NCBI GenBank assembly: GCA_026260175.1
Contig: JAKCWW010000229.1
Location: 67,911-131,910, forward strand
Length of the DNA: 64,000 bases
DNA from: Reticulitermes lucifugus
Taxonomy: Eukaryota; Arthropoda; Insecta; Blattodea; Rhinotermitidae
Direction of reading: 5' to 3'
Every line of letters begins with the position of its first letter. Position 1 is the stretch's first letter. The translations under genes were made by a program, and so were the position numbers. Shown here one piece after another: positions 26,125 through 37,701 of this stretch. The notes under the pieces are model-generated. The model saw only the letters and a list, made by a program, of their open reading frames with translations. It ran no database searches and was not told where the DNA came from.

Positions 26125-29100
26125 TTCGTGACGAACACACATTGCGAGCCTTGCTTCGTAAGAAAGTTTCATGTGATAAGCACTGTCTCTTTCTCAGGAG
26201 AATGCAGTTTACCTGCACAGGGTGGGTACAGTCCCTTAACACTCGCGACGATGGTCGGGGGAAAACGTATAGACCCTGTCAAAAACATCATCACTTAATG
26301 ACCTTCCTTCCACTGATCGCCATTTCTTAGGTGTTTAGTTTATAACGAGCTTAAAGTCTAATGTATGCAGATCTCTAACTGCATACGTCACTACAGAAAA
26401 TAACAGTTTGACACGATAAACAAAAACACGACTGCCCTTCAGCCTCATGTATTTTTTACTGGAATAGATCGGATACCGGTCACAGGCGAGGGAGGGTCGG
26501 CTTTCCCTTGCGCAGACAACTGCCACGGTCAACTGCAAGCTCCTCGGTCAGGATCAGTACGTCGCGTGATCGACCCCTGAAGAGTGCCACTGTCTTCCTT
26601 TGTTTACGTTGCAGCAGTGCATTGTAGCAACTGTTACGGAGAAGTCTTGTATGTCTCGTGTTGGGTGGAAGTTGCCGGCCGTGTTGACATACTTCATTTG
26701 CAGAATTATTTCTTAGGAGGGCTGTACGGGGGATGGGTAAGGGTTTTGTGCGATGACGTGGTTGCATTCCCTTTTGACTAGATAGATTTGGGGTGCGGGG
26801 TCCGGTTACTTGTCACCAACACGAGTATGTAGAGTTACATTTTGGCCATGTTCTGTCGTCACATATGTAGTGGTATCTAAACGATTTGTAAGTTTTTTTG
26901 TGGGCTCCTTCGGCAGTCTGCATTTTTATTTGGTCATGTAATAAATTTTCTGAAGGAATGCATCACATCAGCGAGGAAGTCATGCCTCTTAAAATGTAAA
27001 GGTAAAGCAATCCCTGTACAGGTTTGGACAGGCCCTGAGGGTTCCAGGCGGTTGAGTCTCCCAAGATTTCAAGACAATCTGAACATGAAGGTGGTAAGGC
27101 CCTAAAAATATAGCAGGCACTTTGTAGATCCACCAGAGACATAGCAGTTACTGTATAAGACTGAATTAATTGTAATTCTAAGCCTTCCAGACCAGTGGAA
27201 AGTCATAGGTCTAACCACATAAATACACAATATTCCGTCTAATACAACACTTGTAATTCAACGCTGTATGTTTCGATTGAAAACGATTATTAGGTATTCT
27301 GTACAAAACCTTCAAAATCAAGGCAAAATGTTACTATTTACGAGATGTCTCAAATATTACAAAAATTTATTACAGTAAAATTGTAGTTTTTGATAGTATC
27401 TCATGTGAGTATTCGGTTGTGTAATCACTTGATATTTTTTAGATTTCTTAGGATGCTAGCTCCTAAAGTAGAGGTTCAGCATTAAGAAATTAAAAATCAA
27501 AATTGAAGTTTATGATAGGTCTAATGTAATTGCGGCTGTATTTTATGAAAGCTGTACTTGTACAGAATATAACATGTCTATCATATTTTAGCAATTTGTA
27601 GATTTGTCGTGTACATATCAATGGAAAGGGTGAGGTATAAAAACCCACTTAGTTACAGTAAACGATTATGAACCGAAATGAGTTACCCCGGATATGGTGT
27701 TGTATACTGCTGCGTGTGGTTTATGAGATGAACCTCCTTGAAGAATATACGTTTCCAGTTCTTTTTCTGGATTACATACTGTCCTCGTCAGATAACTTGA
27801 TCCGTGTTAGCGTGGTTGTGAAGAGGCAAGCTGGTCAGGGGGGAAGCACAGTGCACGCAGCTCCAACCTCTTTCTCTGTCCGTTTCAAATCCATTGTCCG
27901 ATAAGTAGCAGGACTACAGTGTCGTTTAAGCAATGGAGCGAATTGGAGTGTCAAAAATTTCTAACAAAGTAATTCATAGCAAAGAGAGACATTATTAGCA
28001 GAGTAATCGAGCGTTGCGTTGAAGATAGACAATGTACTCGTACTCCCAACAGAGTAGATGTTTTTGGAGCAGGTATAACGTTGCCTGGCCATGCCGACGT
28101 GAGCCAAGCAGCGGCCGGACCGTGCCGACTACAGCTGTGTGGAGTGTTAGGGAGCTCAGGTATCAAGTTATCTGAATATGTCTCTATATAGTGCTTCAAA
28201 TCCGGTATCAGATTATTTATATCGCAGGTAGAGCTTGTATTAGTAAAGTATACTCGGCCATAACAATGGATACTTTTACACACGGCATTGTTAAACATCC
28301 AGTATATCAAATTACTGGTCATAATGTTTGGATAGTCTGTAATGTGTGTGACTGATCTACCATTAGTTAGTACTTGCTGAAACATACGGCGTAATACCTG
28401 TCATTTGCAAGATTTGAGGATCTCTCAGCGCTGTTGCTGAGGATCAGGCCTGCTGGTGTGTGACGCTGCGTCGTTTGGTGCGTGGTTCCGGACGTTCAGG
28501 AAGGTAATGGTGCCTACATGTTCAAAGTTTGGATTGTGTAGATGAAGGCACCACGGTCCTTGGAAACGTCGTGTCAAATCTCAACCGTCAAGTTACTACG
28601 TTCAAGTAACTTAACCTTTGCGCATCAGAGAACTCGACACTCAGGTTACTAAAGACTCAGTTTTAAAGAGGTCGTGTTTCACGGTTCACACCGTGCGTTC
28701 AACAAAGCTGTCATTAAATTAAACGGGGGCTGGCGAGGCTAGAGTTGCAGACGGATACCCCAGGCCTTGGAACACGTTCAGAGACGAGCATGTGTTAACA
28801 AAGCCGCGAGCGTGAGTGCTAATTCTATAAAATCCCACTTCGACCTTTACGCTCAGCGACTTGCTGCTGCGAAGGACTGGCGGGAGTCACGGCCGGCCGC
28901 GGTCTTGCTCTGCGGTCAGTTTGGGCTGGCTTGAATGTTTTGTGTGGTCCGCGTGTCGGTACTTGCAGAGATCTGAAATGATCGTTTTCACGATATGCAC
29001 AAAGGATTGAAAAGTTAAGAATGTTCGAATAAGAGTCACAATACGCAGCGGGGATCAATCGTCGTAAAATTGAAGAACGTTCGTCTTCGTTAGTTTTCTT

Positions 29101-29305
29101 TTAAATTTAATCGGCGTTGTTTGTCCTGGGGAATTGCTATTTACTGCACTTTTAGTGTCTGTTTGGGCTGGAAGGTTATTAATGCCTTTTACACGATATG
29201 GATGGAGAAATATTGTGTGACGTTGGGTCCTTACAGAGCGTGTTCAGGTATATTCGACATCTGGGAAGCTACATGACCAAGCAGTTTAAGCTACTTTCTC
29301 TGTTA
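26125..29305. other. No supported gene (26125-29305)
   Basis: 27000-27660 is AT-rich without long open frames. The 144-codon minus-strand frame at 27951-28385 is not recognisable. The only item of note is the TATA/initiator-like site at 28.83 kb. Confidence 0.55.
28826..28858 (+). promoter_or_regulatory. TATA/initiator-like core promoter
   Basis: TATAAAA at 28826-28832 is followed by CTCAGC, with the initiator A at 28855. The TATA box therefore starts at -29, the canonical spacing. About 70 bp of GC-rich, CpG-containing sequence follows. No convincing first exon was found. It could be an alternative promoter in the pumilio intron, a retroelement promoter, or chance. Confidence 0.3.
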
Positions 29306-29337
29306 TAAATAAATAATAATAATAATAATAATAATAA
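29306..29337 (+). repeat. (AAT)n microsatellite
   Basis: Roughly ten AAT/ATA units after TTATAAATA. It may be the tail of another LINE copy, but no coding relic is visible upstream of it. Confidence 0.75.
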
Positions 29338-29599
29338 AAGACTTAAAACAATGGCTTCGTTGTATATTTCACTTTTTGGGGGGTCAAAAGTAGGCTTGTG
29401 GTCAAAACTTTGTCGATAGGCCCGCCTTTCAACGTACGGACTATTTTACCTTTATTCACAAAATATAGTGGTCGTGCCGTTTACCCTAGTGTTTTTTAAT
29501 TCCCTACGACAGCTAAATAACATGGCCGATGCGCGAGCTTGTGCGGTGGTAGGGATACGTAATACAGAATACTGAACTTTTATACGATATAACGCACAT

Positions 29600-29873
29600 G
29601 CAGTTTGTGTATAGAGATACAACGAATGTGAAACATGAAAAGTATGATTGTACCGGTAGTAACTGGAGCCACTGGAATAGTAACAAAAGGTTTAAAGAAA
29701 AATTTGGTAGTCATACCAGGAAAACATTCAGTAGATTCACAACAAAAGACAGCTATACTTGGAACATCATACATAATACGAAAGTATTGCAGTCTGAAAC
29801 TTGAAGCCTGAGCGGTGGGGGATCATCGTTCAAGAGAGGTACCAGGGAGAAAAGGCCTGTGACAAGAGACAGC

Positions 29874-29876
<3 letters not shown>
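29600..29876 (+). pseudogene. LINE 3' end, copy A (ORF2 C-terminus and 3'UTR)
   Basis: In one frame the plus strand reads IEIQRM, a stop (TGA where W is usual), NMKSMIVPVVTGATGIVTKG, then IPGKHSVDSQQKTAILGTSYIIRK, ending in a stop near 29811. This is the C-terminal signature of an insect non-LTR retrotransposon in which an EIxRMW segment is followed by PVVIGATG, an LQKTAILGT block and ILRK. A 3'UTR of about 65 bp ends directly in the (AAT)n tract at 29875-29906, which is probably its tail. The copy is 5' truncated and in sense orientation to the pumilio exon. Confidence 0.8.

Positions 29877-29906
<30 letters not shown>
29875..29906 (+). repeat. (AAT)n tract, probable LINE tail
   Basis: About ten uninterrupted AAT units join LINE copy A to LINE fragment B. 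The same unit adjoins the LINE fragment at 48.5 kb, so it is likely the 3'-terminal tail of this LINE family. Confidence 0.8.
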
Positions 29907-29907
<1 letters not shown>

Positions 29908-29985
29908 GAAGTCAAGGAACTACAGAAAGCAGCCATATTGGGCACTGCACACGTACTTCGGAAAGTCCTAATATAAAAGTACAAA
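29907..29985 (+). pseudogene. LINE 3' end, fragment B
   Basis: Right after the (AAT)n tract the plus strand reads EVKELQKAAILGTAHVLRKV then LI and a TAA stop at 29974-29976. This is the last 22 residues of the same ORF2 family as copy A, here without premature stops. It is severely 5' truncated or was cut by copy A. Confidence 0.75.
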
Positions 29986-31238
29986 ACTTTCAACATGGGA
30001 AGTGACATTACATGTACCATAAATTGTAACTGCAGAATAGCTGCAACACTATATACCCTAGAAACGTGGTTTGTTTCACGTATGTAATTGTAAACACACT
30101 ACATAAAGATTAAAATAATAATTTTGTTACCCACCACAAATTAACGGTGTAAATTCTCACCTGGGAACAAACAGTATTAGTGTACACGAGTGTAGCAGAG
30201 TAATCTCACCGACCTCTGTGCCTTCTGCCTTAGATTGTTGTGGGTGCTGGAGATTACGAAGTAATTTGCTTGGCCACTGTGACGAGCAGTTTTGAACCAC
30301 CAGCGTGTGAAGAACTACATTTTTGCCCAGTTTAATTCAAGCGTAATTTCGTGAAGCGTGTTAAGTACGCGAGATATGTTATTGTGAACATCACTGTTTG
30401 ATACTACGTGTTTGAGATTTTGTTTTGTGAAGGGTATTTCGATTGCATTGCGCTATAAACTTATTACGTTACATATTTCCATTGCACTCTGTGTGTTTTT
30501 ACTGGCCATGCCTGTTGATATCAACTATATAGACTCGGACATGTCCATTCGTGACAAACGTCGGTGTACGTTTTGTGTTAGATTAGACAGTTCTTCATTC
30601 ATCCTTGAAGTATGCTTTTTTGTTTTCGTTTTGAAAATGTAACAAATTGAAGGTAGGCCTGCTTCACGCCACCGGCTTTGTTGGGCTTCGGTCTGCATGT
30701 GCATTAGTAATATCGTAACTTAAGTACGTATATATATGTGCTTTCAGTCAATCATAGCGTGAACCAAAGCACACACAGTCCGTTTTAGTGAAAGAAGTTA
30801 GGAACTGGACTATTGTTTGAAAGTGTATGATACAGTGTGTATCAGACGAATCATTTTTTTTCAAGGAAATCCTGTAGTGTCCTCAGTACGTGGCTGAATG
30901 TGTTACCGGTGTACAACCGTACCGTTTTTAGTTTTAACACAACTGAATTTGTAATAATTTCTTATATATGTCAAGGCCAGTTTTTTTACAGATGTATGTC
31001 ACGTTCTTTGGCTGTTTTATTGTAGGGTTAGTAAAAGATCTTGTTTTGAAAGAACATCACTGGAATTTAGGAAAATGTTGGAATTCCTCAATGCCAAAAG
31101 AAATATAATTGCCGTAACCGGTATCTCTTCAAGGGGATGTAAGTACTGCGGCCTGTACACGTAGTTATTGGTGACTACAGTTATGCTTACATTTTCACTC
31201 GTAATAGTACAGGTGCTTAGACCTGTCTGTCGTGTAGC
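29986..31238. other. No supported gene (29986-31238)
   Basis: AT-rich sequence following the LINE 3' ends. Short frames only. Confidence 0.6.
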
Positions 31239-31639
31239 TAGGGATGGCTGTATGAAATTGCATAGCGATGTCGGAGTTGCTCATATCGATATTGGTTTTA
31301 TCGCTTTGTGAAACTTAAAAGAGTTTTTCTAGCATCTCATTAACTTAAGCCTTGAATGTCATATTTTGCCATTGATTGTATTACAGTCTGTCGTACGTAC
31401 ATTCACACTGCGGTGTAATGTTCCACTGCTAACTGAAATGTTCTTTTGTGATATAATTGATTACATCAGGCAGTGTTTCATGCTTTTCATTAATCGCTGA
31501 AACGGCAAGTATATGGGCCCGTATTTATAATCTAGAAGTTTTCTTTATGAACAATGAAAGTATGATAGCAGGACGTTAAGCAAAATTTGTATGGATATCG
31601 AATATTTTTCTATGTTGTGCGGTATCGATGGCATCCCTA
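31239..31639. mobile_element. Possible hAT-like MITE with ATCGATA-rich ends
   Basis: The left end TAGGGATGGC and the inverted right end TAGGGATGCC mirror each other. Both ends carry nearby TATCGAT/ATCGATA motifs (about 31272 and 31622). An 8-bp duplication is not convincing, so the assignment is tentative. Confidence 0.4.
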
Positions 31640-32673
31640 TCTATACTAGGCTTACTCGTGACGACGCTTGGCACTTGAGAGTCGGTATTCACACCGAAGG
31701 AAAGACGGCCTTCGGGCAAAGATCACGAGCCAGTGGATGGCGGAGGAGCGTTATTCCGAAGTGGTCTTAGAATTATGTGGGGAATCCTTATCATATTGGT
31801 TCTCTTTATGGTTGGCATTTTATGACACTTCAAGTGATATGTTGCATGTAACGGGGAACAGTTTAAAATACGCTTTCTAATGGGTTGGCGTGCGAAGTTT
31901 TGCTGATATGTAAGTTTACCTGCGATGTTGGATATGTTGTCGGATGCTAATTCTGCAGAATTGTCGATGTTTGTGTTAAGTGCTGTGTTTCTTGTTTTGA
32001 AATGTTTTAATTTTCGTTTTTAATAAGCATTGTGTTTGTCAGCTGGATTATGTTTGGTGCCCCAAGTTGGAAGCATCTATAACTAAATGCAGATTCTTTT
32101 ATTATTGAGGTTAAATTTGTCCTATGTTTGTTGCACTATATCGAATACCTTTTCAGTGTGTAGGAAAGGAAACTTGTAGAAATCTGTGATTGTGATTTAT
32201 GTTATTAGAGCTTGGTAGCTGGACAAAGAATTATGTACGTAGTCTACTTCGGCAGTCCGAATTTTTATCGCCCGTTTGGTCTGTTAATCTTTTAGTTCAA
32301 TAACACATTTCACACGTGTGGTAGGCCTATGTGTGATGACTGATTTATTGCCGAATACTCTTAACTAGGGATACGGAAACATCTATTCACTGGAGACTGT
32401 GGTACGCGAGGATGTATCGGATAACTCCATAGTTAAAGCTGGAAATTCATGCGCTACCATTGTTGCTTTTACCATAAATGTAAAGTAGCTATATACGTTC
32501 CACGTTCGCGACATCTTTGTGGATTTTTAAAATTACTGAGTCGTTCTACTGCTGCCTCGCTTATCGTATGTAGTCGGTAATACCGGAATTTGTTTAGGTG
32601 AGAGCAACACTAGCGATGTTAGAAATGAAATTTTTTTTATATAGCTGTGTTCGGAAAACGCGCAGCTTTATAC
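31640..32673. other. No supported gene (31640-32673)
   Basis: Nothing recognisable between the MITE-like element and the second SINE copy. Confidence 0.6.
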
Positions 32674-32928
32674 GTTTTTTGTCCCAATTGTTCGACAGCC
32701 GTAGTGGGCCAGGACCTCCCCATTGTCGAGGCTTCACGGTCGCGCTCGGACACACCACACTCGGTAGTCCTCTGGACGAGTGATCAGCCCCACGCAGAGA
32801 CCTCTACCTGACAACGCAACACTCACAAGAGACAGGCATTCGTGCCCCCGGTGGGATTCGAACCCACAATCCCAGCAAGGGAGCGGCGGCAGACCCACGC
32901 GTTAGACTGTGCGGCCACTGGGATCGGC
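32674..32928 (-). mobile_element. tRNA-derived SINE, family 1, copy 2
   Basis: This is the same family and orientation as the copy at 9.3-9.55 kb. The B box GGTTCGAATCC is at 32854-32864 and the A-box region GTGGCCGCACAG at 32907-32918. The body carries GGTAGAGGTCTCTGCGTGG and a Glu/Asp-tRNA-like GGGATTGTGGGTTCGAATCC head, and ends GGCTGTCGAACAATTGGGAC followed by a short A run. It contains an insertion of about 11 bp relative to copy 1 after the B-box flank. Both copies are diverged, so the insertions are not recent. Confidence 0.85.
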
Positions 32929-33090
32929 CTTTACACGTATTGTTGGAGCTATATTCTGGTAAATGTCTAACTGCAACGTGGCTGTCACACGAAAGGAGCG
33001 CGAATGCCTGTGTGGTCCTTTATTTCACTACAGTACTGATCTGTCGTCAGCAATATGCCTATAAGTGAACTGTGTGTATGTTAGGAAGAG

Positions 33091-33204
33091 GTGCGTGAGG
33101 ATACAGGTCTTACAGATATGATGGGGTGTGGCTGGGCGAGCGGCCCCCGACGTTTCGAAGGGACTCAGCATCATATCTCAGAAGACCTGAATCCTCACAT
33201 ACGC
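33091..33204. repeat. Foldback element (hairpin with about 33-bp arms)
   Basis: The left arm 33091-33126 and right arm 33168-33204 are complementary at roughly 27 of 32 positions (GTGAGGATACAGGTCTT against AAGACCTGAATCCTCAC). The loop of about 40 bases contains GGCCCCCGACGTTTCGAAGG. The right arm continues into sequence resembling the repeat at 60.02 kb. Confidence 0.7.
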
Positions 33205-36200
33205 TGTGCCAGCACCGCATCTGGCAAAAGAGATATGTATGTGCTCTACGAGCCCAGTTGATTGGATCATTTTACGTAATACCGTAACCCGACCACCGGT
33301 ACAAATTTCGTGTCGTGATGTATCTCTTCGCTGCTGGATTGCGCTTCTCCGTATGAGACATTTTGCTGACTTACATTGTCATTATTTACCGGTACAGCTT
33401 AAAGTGGATATAATTTCTGCACCGAAAGATATTCTCCAGCTTCGGGTTCATCGATGGATGAAAATAAATTAATGGTTATGCCAAGCGTTTATCTACTCCA
33501 TTACCACAAAGTGCCCACCTTGAACGTCGAAGATCCTTCCTTAGCCTGAACAATGGCCAGAATATGCGGGTGGCCAGGTAGGTGGGTGTACAAGTCACGC
33601 ACGTTCCATTCATGCGCTTGGGATTTTCGTTTCGTTCAATAAACAGATGAAGGTCACGGCTGAAGCAGTTAGGCCTGCTTCTCACGGATATCACATAGCA
33701 CTGTTGTCGAATTATAGTTCATTTTACAGCGAATGTTGTGTGTACTTGTTCAGTTTGTGACGATAGGCATACTTGTAACATGTTATATTCGTGAGTGTCC
33801 GTACAACTTGTTAGATGTCCCTTGAAGAACGCCGTGACATGGATCCCGCCTCCCAGTGCTTCACAAAATTCCCTGCTACCAGCATTATTGCTTTGGGTGA
33901 CGTTCTAGCATCATTTGGTGTAATGTTGATGTGGCGACTTCGAAAATTACCCGTATCTCCTTCTGTTTTGTAGAATGTAAAATAACATGGTCAGAGCTCG
34001 AAATTATGTATTTGCATTTCTGTTTATGGCGGTAACGGTGAATTCTTGCGTTTGTAGATACGCATGTTAGATTTTTTTTTGCTGTAAGGTCAAATTATAC
34101 GTAAGATTTTATTATGCTTCTTTGATGCTTTGTGAAGCTCGTATGTTCCGAAGGTTCGAACCCCTGGGATTAGGGTTATGTGACTCAAATTGTGTTGTCT
34201 GGAATCAAGTTGATCGTACTCTCACGCCCCGAAAATGGAATTATTTTCATCGCGATTTTTCTGAAACTAACAGGTCATTTTCTTACGATATGTTTTATGC
34301 GCGGTTGATTCGTGGAATTCGGATTAAGTGTAATGCTTTCTAGTTTCACAACCTGCACCTTTGTCGTCGTCTGCCCTTTCGTTGTGCTGTAGAATGAAAC
34401 AGATGTTCCCATAAATGACAAGTTATAATCCATTGTATAGTTCCAACTGGTGTGGAAAGTTACTTCTCGGGCCCACTTTTTCTCCCAGGTAATTGAACAG
34501 ATGTTTTATACTTGCCCAGCGATAGTTCGGCGTAGTGGGCATAGATTGTTTTCTTTTGCCTTACAGAACGGTAACTGCTTTGCTCATGTCCGTTCGGGTG
34601 GGTTATTGGAGTTTGCGAGGGTGAATTTTGGGGTACATACGAGGATACATTGGTCTTATGTTAATGTTGGCGTACTATCTTAATTTGCATGCAGGTTGTG
34701 AGTAAATTTATTATAGTGGGAATAGCTGGTACCAGCACAGGAATCGAACCCCATACCTCCCGCTCGGCTAAGATCCTCTGCCTGTTTTATGAACACATAA
34801 TGTGTTGTATTTGCCTACACAGTGACGATGTTCTAGTGTGACCGTAAATTTGTTCTGTTGTCATTTTGCGAGTCATTGTCGGAAAGTAACAAACAGACCT
34901 TGCACTTGCAGTGGAAGAGGTATTTACTTGGCAGCCGGAGGGTGAACGTCTTCACTCCCAACAGAGTGCCAAGGTTAAGAATGCGTGGGAGATCCATGCT
35001 TTAGGCGTTGCATGATACCGGAACGGCACTGCACTGTTTCAGTGACGTGTCCCTGGCAGTCACAGGAGTTACGTCTGAGTCATGGAGAAAGTCATAAACA
35101 CGCGCATTTACTTCGTGAACAGCCCTTTCGTTGAGCAGTTGGACCACATTCAATGCTGTTAAGAAACACAGAAGATCGAAGCGGTCAACCCATGATCTTG
35201 CCAGTGTCGCCTACCTTATTTGTCTTCACTTCATATTTTTTAAAAGTGTTTCAGTATATGCATGTGATTACGCCAAGCAGAATTACAGTTTTGTTAATTT
35301 CCTCCATGTTCCTGCTTATCTGCATATGATGTCATCATCTTTAGCTTTTTGCTGTCCATTATTGCCAGGTTTGGTTTTCCATAATAATGAGAGACTATTT
35401 CTTACAGGGTGTATTGCGTATGTAAAACAAAACACAAATATGGTAGCCGCCCAGCATTTTTTAAAATGAAAAGTGTGTGACTGGGAAGATCTGAATGTAT
35501 AGATCCTCTTGTCTTCAATAGGTCGGAAGAGCCATTTTGTTGCAATTCTGTCATTTGTATCGCTGTTGTTGTGGTCAGTGAGTTATTTGTTCCACTGGCG
35601 AATCCTGATCCGGCGATCAAGTCTAGCGAAAGGGCAACTGGAAGGCCTCCGGATAAGGATTCGCCACCGATTTTTTTCGGATACGAAGCAGCAACAGAGT
35701 GCCTAAGGAAGCACCTCAGGACATAATTCGTCGGAATTAGTAACGAGTGAGGAGGACGCATTAACTACCGCATATGCATGATTGTGGTCTTCTGGATTGT
35801 GATTGCATTAATTCTTTTATGTGTTCTGCCTTAAAGATGTAGGCAACATTTGTCCCATGAAACTACATATTGCCAGAACCTAAAGACTGCTTGTCGTCGT
35901 GAACAGCTAACATGTCATCTATTGTTGATGTATTCGGTCTAAAAATAACTCAAGTTTACGATCAATAGAGCGGCCTACGTGTTTTTTTTGTCACCGGCAT
36001 TTTAAGAGGACTTGGATTGCTGTAATTTGTTCGATAGACCCAGTTAATAGGAGATGTCTTCATGCGGAATGAGGGTTTCCGTGACCGCAGGAGCGGTGGT
36101 TAAAATGTTTGACGAAGTCTTTGGCATCTTTGGCCTACCCGAGTAGCGGGGCAAATGATTTGCTGGTCAATAAGCGTGTGATGGCTTCGGGATGCATATC

Positions 36201-36979
36201 TGTTAAGTTAAAAAAAGAACGTAAGCGGAAGATCTTTGAACTGTGGAATAGCCCGTGCCGTTATGAACCATGATGCATGATTTGAAATTTTTCATTGCAT
36301 AAATTTAAACGGTTAGCACTGTAATCCGGATGTACGACATTTCTTATCACAGTTTATCATGCCACCGTTTCGCGTTGTCTCGCTCGCTGCTACGCTTCTC
36401 GTCTTTACTTCCTTGACCATATGTCTGGACGTTCTTTTTCTATGCGGCTTAATATTCCACCCTGAGAATGGAAGCAGGCGATTCCTCCAAAGCGTGATGC
36501 CATTATACCAAACTACACTGCATCCTGTTACAAAAGTCCGTAATCTGCAGTCATCTGTATTGTTATTTCATTGCACTGATTTGTTACTTTCATGTTTGTT
36601 TTCTGTGTTACTAGAGTTCACATCCAACGAAGTATAATTTTGTGGTTGATGCCGTTCTAATACAATTTACGCGTCGTCGACCTTTACGGGTTTTGATTAT
36701 ATGTCCCGGCATGTACGTCGCTGTTTAGTGAATTTCTCTTTTGAGCGTAGGCTCAGATCTCTGGACAATACCGTTCGATTTATGCGGACTGTGGCAGGAA
36801 TGTTACTGTTACGTAGATGTGAGTAAAGCCTACCTGTGCTGTATGTGCTGAAATGTCATAGACTTTCCAAAACATATGATAATGCAGCTAACCGACGTCT
36901 CTTAACGTTTAAGACCTGCCCTTTTATTTAAATTGCTCAAGAATTTTGTTATGTTCCATGTTCCGTGCACTGATAAGAT
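33205..36979. other. No supported gene (33205-36979)
   Basis: Two overlapping frames at 35131-35469 (+) and 35402-35761 (-) exceed 110 codons but are unrecognised. One weak tRNA-like fragment lies at 34.75 kb. No Pumilio-like coding segment was seen upstream of the exon. Confidence 0.55.
34720..34785 (-). mobile_element. Possible tRNA-like SINE fragment
   Basis: The minus strand contains CTTAGCCGAGCGGGAGG and then GGGGTTCGATTCCTGTGC, resembling A and B boxes but spaced too closely for an intact tRNA head. Probably a SINE relic with an internal deletion. Weak support. Confidence 0.35.
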
Positions 36980-37503
36980 ATATAACATTTTTAAAAAGCC
37001 CAACAAATGCACTTTGTATTTATGAATGTAATTTTATTATATAGTAACCGCCGACATGTTTCGGGCACTCACGTGACTATCTTCAGTTTGACTCATTTAC
37101 TTTCATTAACTACCGTTTTACCTTTATCAGTATTTCACTTTGTCAGTATTTAGCAATGTATTAACTTAATTTTTTATACATGTACATCTGAATTTTATTT
37201 CAGGACCAAAATTCGCTACTTGTACCTTCTGTGTACATCATCTACAGCAGTATAATCCATGTACAACCTTTTTTTTTGTCTTCTAATATTTTATATTTAT
37301 CCGTAAGATACTTTTAACTGTGAATTTAAAGAAAATTGTATGAATTTTTCAAGTGTGGAGTGATTCCGACACATTATAATTGTGGCGGTATTCTTCTTGC
37401 CACCCTGAAGCTGGCCACATTAGGGGCCGAAACATGTTCGTGGTTACTCTAATAAACTTACATTTATACACTCAAGTGCACTTGGCAGTTTTAAAAATTT
37501 CGT
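36980..37503. mobile_element. Element with long inverted arms and hammerhead-like motifs
   Basis: The left arm (about 36980-37086) and right arm (about 37402-37503) are imperfect reverse complements over roughly 100 bp. Shared blocks are ATTTTTAAAA, TGCACTT, AATGTAA-TTTATTA, GTAACC and ACATGTTTCGG. Each arm contains CTGAAG followed, after a hairpin, by CCGAAACATGT, the layout of a hammerhead ribozyme. The core between the arms is AT-rich and encodes nothing. Hammerheads in terminal repeats are known from Penelope-like elements and retrozymes. Whether this is such a remnant or a foldback derived from two copies cannot be settled from one locus. Confidence 0.6.
37399..37444 (+). ncRNA. Hammerhead-ribozyme-like motif (probably inactive)
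   Basis: The parts occur in the correct order for a type I hammerhead. Stem I 5' strand is GCCACC (37399-37404). The core-like CTGAAGC (37405-37411) stands where CTGATGA is expected. Stem II GGCC/GGCC is followed by GAAA (37429-37432) and the palindromic ACATGT stem III. Stem I 3' strand CGTGGT (37439-37444) pairs at five of six positions. The core differs at two positions, including the important A9, so self-cleavage is unlikely. Confidence 0.45.
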
Positions 37504-37681
37504 GCTCAAGAATTGTTCTTATTCTGTTCGTTACCCGCATGCGGCATCACGGTTTTCGGACAGTTGTAGAACCCCACGTGCGCTTGATCGGCGCACAGTG
37601 AGAGTGCCTCATATTTTATTGACTTTACAGGGGCGCGTTATTTTAATTGGCTTGTATCATAATATGTTTAAAGGCTTCAAT

Positions 37682-37701
37682 CTATTTTTCTTTTTTTGCA
37701 G
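37682..37701 (+). other. Splice acceptor of the pumilio exon
   Basis: A nearly uninterrupted pyrimidine tract (runs of T and C with one A) is followed by TTGCAG, with the AG at 37700-37701. It sits directly before the conserved reading frame, which decides the exon start. Confidence 0.8.

Larger units (their letters stand above)
1..37701 (+). other. Probable upstream intron(s) of the pumilio gene
   Basis: Everything before the exon is inferred to be intronic, because the exon is internal and no other coding exon could be supported. The stretch contains relics of SINEs, LINEs and DNA transposons, listed separately. One or more undetected short exons or alternative promoters may be present, so the extent is only an inference from a single exon. 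Confidence 0.5.

Noticed and set aside
27951-28385. 144-codon minus-strand open frame
   Set aside because: No motif recognised, isolated in repeat-like DNA.
33128-33165. Hammerhead in the loop of the 33-kb foldback (CTGAGTCCC and CGAAAC on the minus strand)
   Set aside because: The CTGATGA core is absent and the spacing is too short for stem II.
36980-37086. Active hammerhead on the minus strand of the left arm
   Set aside because: CTGAAGA and CCGAAACATGT are present, but the flanking stem I strands are not complementary and stem II is poor.
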